Shown piece by piece: positions 6,635 through 7,133 of a stretch of DNA of 7,133 nt. The DNA lies in contig CAVECB010000050.1 in the NCBI GenBank assembly GCA_963614215.1, positions 1 to 7,133 of the forward strand. The letters are read 5' to 3'. The notes below the pieces were generated by a model. It was not told the DNA's origin. It did not search any database and saw only the letters and a program-made list of their open reading frames with translations. Position 1 is the first letter of the stretch; each line of letters opens with the position of its first letter. Position numbers and translations under genes: made by a program. The DNA comes from CAVAWX01 sp963614215. GTDB taxonomy: Bacteria > Actinomycetota > Coriobacteriia > Coriobacteriales > QAMH01.

Positions 6635-6727
6635 TCAGACAAGGGCTTCTCTGATATATGCGACGATGCGCTCGGTCAAATGCCCGTCGTATGTATCCAT
6701 GTAGTGTCCTTTGAAACGTTGCAATCG
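6635..6727 (-). pseudogene. Remnant: C-terminal tail of a second GT/TagF gene
   Basis: The minus strand reads RLQRFKGHYMDTYDGH then LTERIVAYIREALV and stop, closely matching the intact protein's tail (SQRFKERYMGACDGH, STERIVAYIRETLA). Homology stops at about 6727, next to a CG run and the promoter of the MBOAT gene. The frame stays open further upstream to about 7078, but that part overlaps the MBOAT gene on the other strand and resembles nothing, so the stub ends here. It shows that a second polymerase gene once lay in this position and lost at least 97% of its length. Confidence 0.75.
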
Positions 6728-6745
6728 CGCGCGCGCTTCCATCTG

Positions 6746-6772
6746 TTGACGGCGTGAAGTTTCCCCTATAAT
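6746..6772 (+). promoter_or_regulatory. Sigma-70-like promoter of the right-hand MBOAT gene, probably leaderless
   Basis: TTGACG (6746-6751) and a perfect TATAAT (6767-6772) are separated by 15 bases; taking TGTTGA as the -35 gives 17. The expected transcription start, about seven bases after TATAAT, falls on the GTG start codon at 6779, and no ribosome binding site precedes it. The mRNA would then have no leader, a common arrangement in Actinobacteria. Confidence 0.6.
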
Positions 6773-6778
6773 GCGCCC

Positions 6779-7133
6779 GTGGTTTTCTCCTCGACGACAT
6801 TCCTCTTCTTTTTCATGCCCATCGCGCTGGGGCTTTACTTTATCTTGCCCTGGCGCAAGGCCAAAAACGTGTGGCTGCTCGTGGTTTCGCTCGTCTTTTA
6901 CGCGTGGGGCGAGCCGGTCTACGTCTTGCTGATGGTCGCCTCCATCGTCGGCAACTGGCTGTTTGCCCTCGGAATGGGCGACAGAAGCGACGCGCGCTGC
7001 CTCGAGAAAAGCGCCGCGGGGGGGGTTCTTCACAGCGAGCGCGTGAGAGCGACCGCGCGAAGGCGCTGCTCGTCGCATCCGTCGCCTTCAACGTCTGCGT
7101 CATAGGCTTCTTCAAGTACGAGGGCTTCCTAGC
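6779..7133 (+). CDS. MBOAT O-acyltransferase (AlgI-like), 5' part, frame broken at a G8 tract
   Basis: The GTG start gives MVFSSTTFLFFFMPI, a standard AlgI-type N-terminus, followed by hydrophobic segments at about residues 6-24 and 31-70 with WRKAKNVWLLVVSLVFYAWGE, typical of the family. The frame is good to about residue 80 and then meets G8 (7018-7025). Downstream, that frame gives unrelated residues and stops at 7105. The frame one base back reads AKALLVASVAFNVCVIG then FFKYEGFL to the window edge, clearly the next MBOAT membrane segment. One extra G would join the two parts. The gene is therefore phase-OFF, a decaying pseudogene, a site of ribosomal or transcriptional slippage, or a sequence error. 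By analogy with the left side of the window, a DHHW partner gene should follow beyond the edge. The MBOAT call is firm; the cause of the shift is open. Confidence 0.8.
7018..7025 (+). repeat. G8 homopolymer at the MBOAT frame break
   Basis: Eight consecutive G follow GCGCC at the exact place where the MBOAT coding frame shifts. Nine would restore the full frame. It lies in the hydrophilic stretch after the first membrane segments, so variable glycine number would be tolerated there. Confidence 0.8.

Larger units (their letters stand above)
6494..6727. repeat. Long direct repeat, right copy (degraded)
   Basis: This is the counterpart of 1288-1538, same orientation, roughly 88% identical by hand and lacking one 17-base unit. 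It starts two bases after the MITE-like element and ends in an alternating CG run (6726-6736). It preserves the tail-to-tail DHHW/GT junction although both genes are otherwise gone. Confidence 0.85.

Noticed and set aside
6635..7078. 147-residue minus-strand ORF over the right repeat and the MBOAT start
   Set aside because: Only its last about 30 residues match a protein (the GT/TagF tail). The rest is antisense to a clear MBOAT N-terminus and crosses its promoter, so only the tail is kept as a remnant.

Overview
The window is a cell-surface polysaccharide locus, most likely from a Gram-positive bacterium with moderately high GC. The TagF-type polymerase domain, the GTG starts, a probable leaderless promoter and the IS1595-type transposase would suit an actinobacterium such as the Coriobacteriia. 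That placement is a guess from gene style, because no phylogenetic marker is present.

Layout: (1) bases 2-37 are the last codons of an MBOAT (AlgI-like) membrane O-acyltransferase; (2) 52-1314 (+) is its partner, a membrane-anchored DHHW/AlgX-like SGNH-fold acetyltransferase; (3) 1446-5261 (-), convergent with it, is a 1271-residue polymerase-like protein with two GT2 glycosyltransferase modules, a degenerate third GT2-like module and a C-terminal CDP-glycerol glycerophosphotransferase (TagF/TagB-like) domain; (4) 5262-5468 is its upstream region; (5) 5469-6225 is a complete IS1595-family (IS1016-like) insertion sequence; (6) 6297-6492 is a small MITE-like element with 23-bp inverted repeats; (7) 6494-6727 is a degraded second copy of 1288-1538, carrying only the last codons of a DHHW gene and the last codons of a GT/TagF gene; (8) 6779-7133 (+) is the start of another MBOAT gene behind a sigma-70-like promoter. 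The order MBOAT, DHHW, convergent GT, then remnants of DHHW and GT, then MBOAT again suggests a repeated cassette array that has expanded and been pruned by recombination and mobile elements.

As a system, the GT/TagF protein would build a teichoic-acid-like or phosphoglycerol-containing glycan from cytoplasmic donors. The MBOAT/DHHW pairs would carry acyl (probably acetyl) groups across the membrane and decorate it outside.

The most striking signal is a pair of poly-G tracts. A G9 tract lies in the first codons of the GT/TagF gene, and any one-base change there gives an immediate stop. A G8 tract lies in the downstream MBOAT gene, exactly where its frame is broken. Together they suggest phase-variable (slipped-strand) switching of both backbone synthesis and O-acylation, next to a 5.2-kb segment bracketed by direct repeats that could also be lost or amplified by recombination. 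The tracts and frames are read directly; switching itself is inference, and a sequencing error in the G8 tract cannot be excluded.
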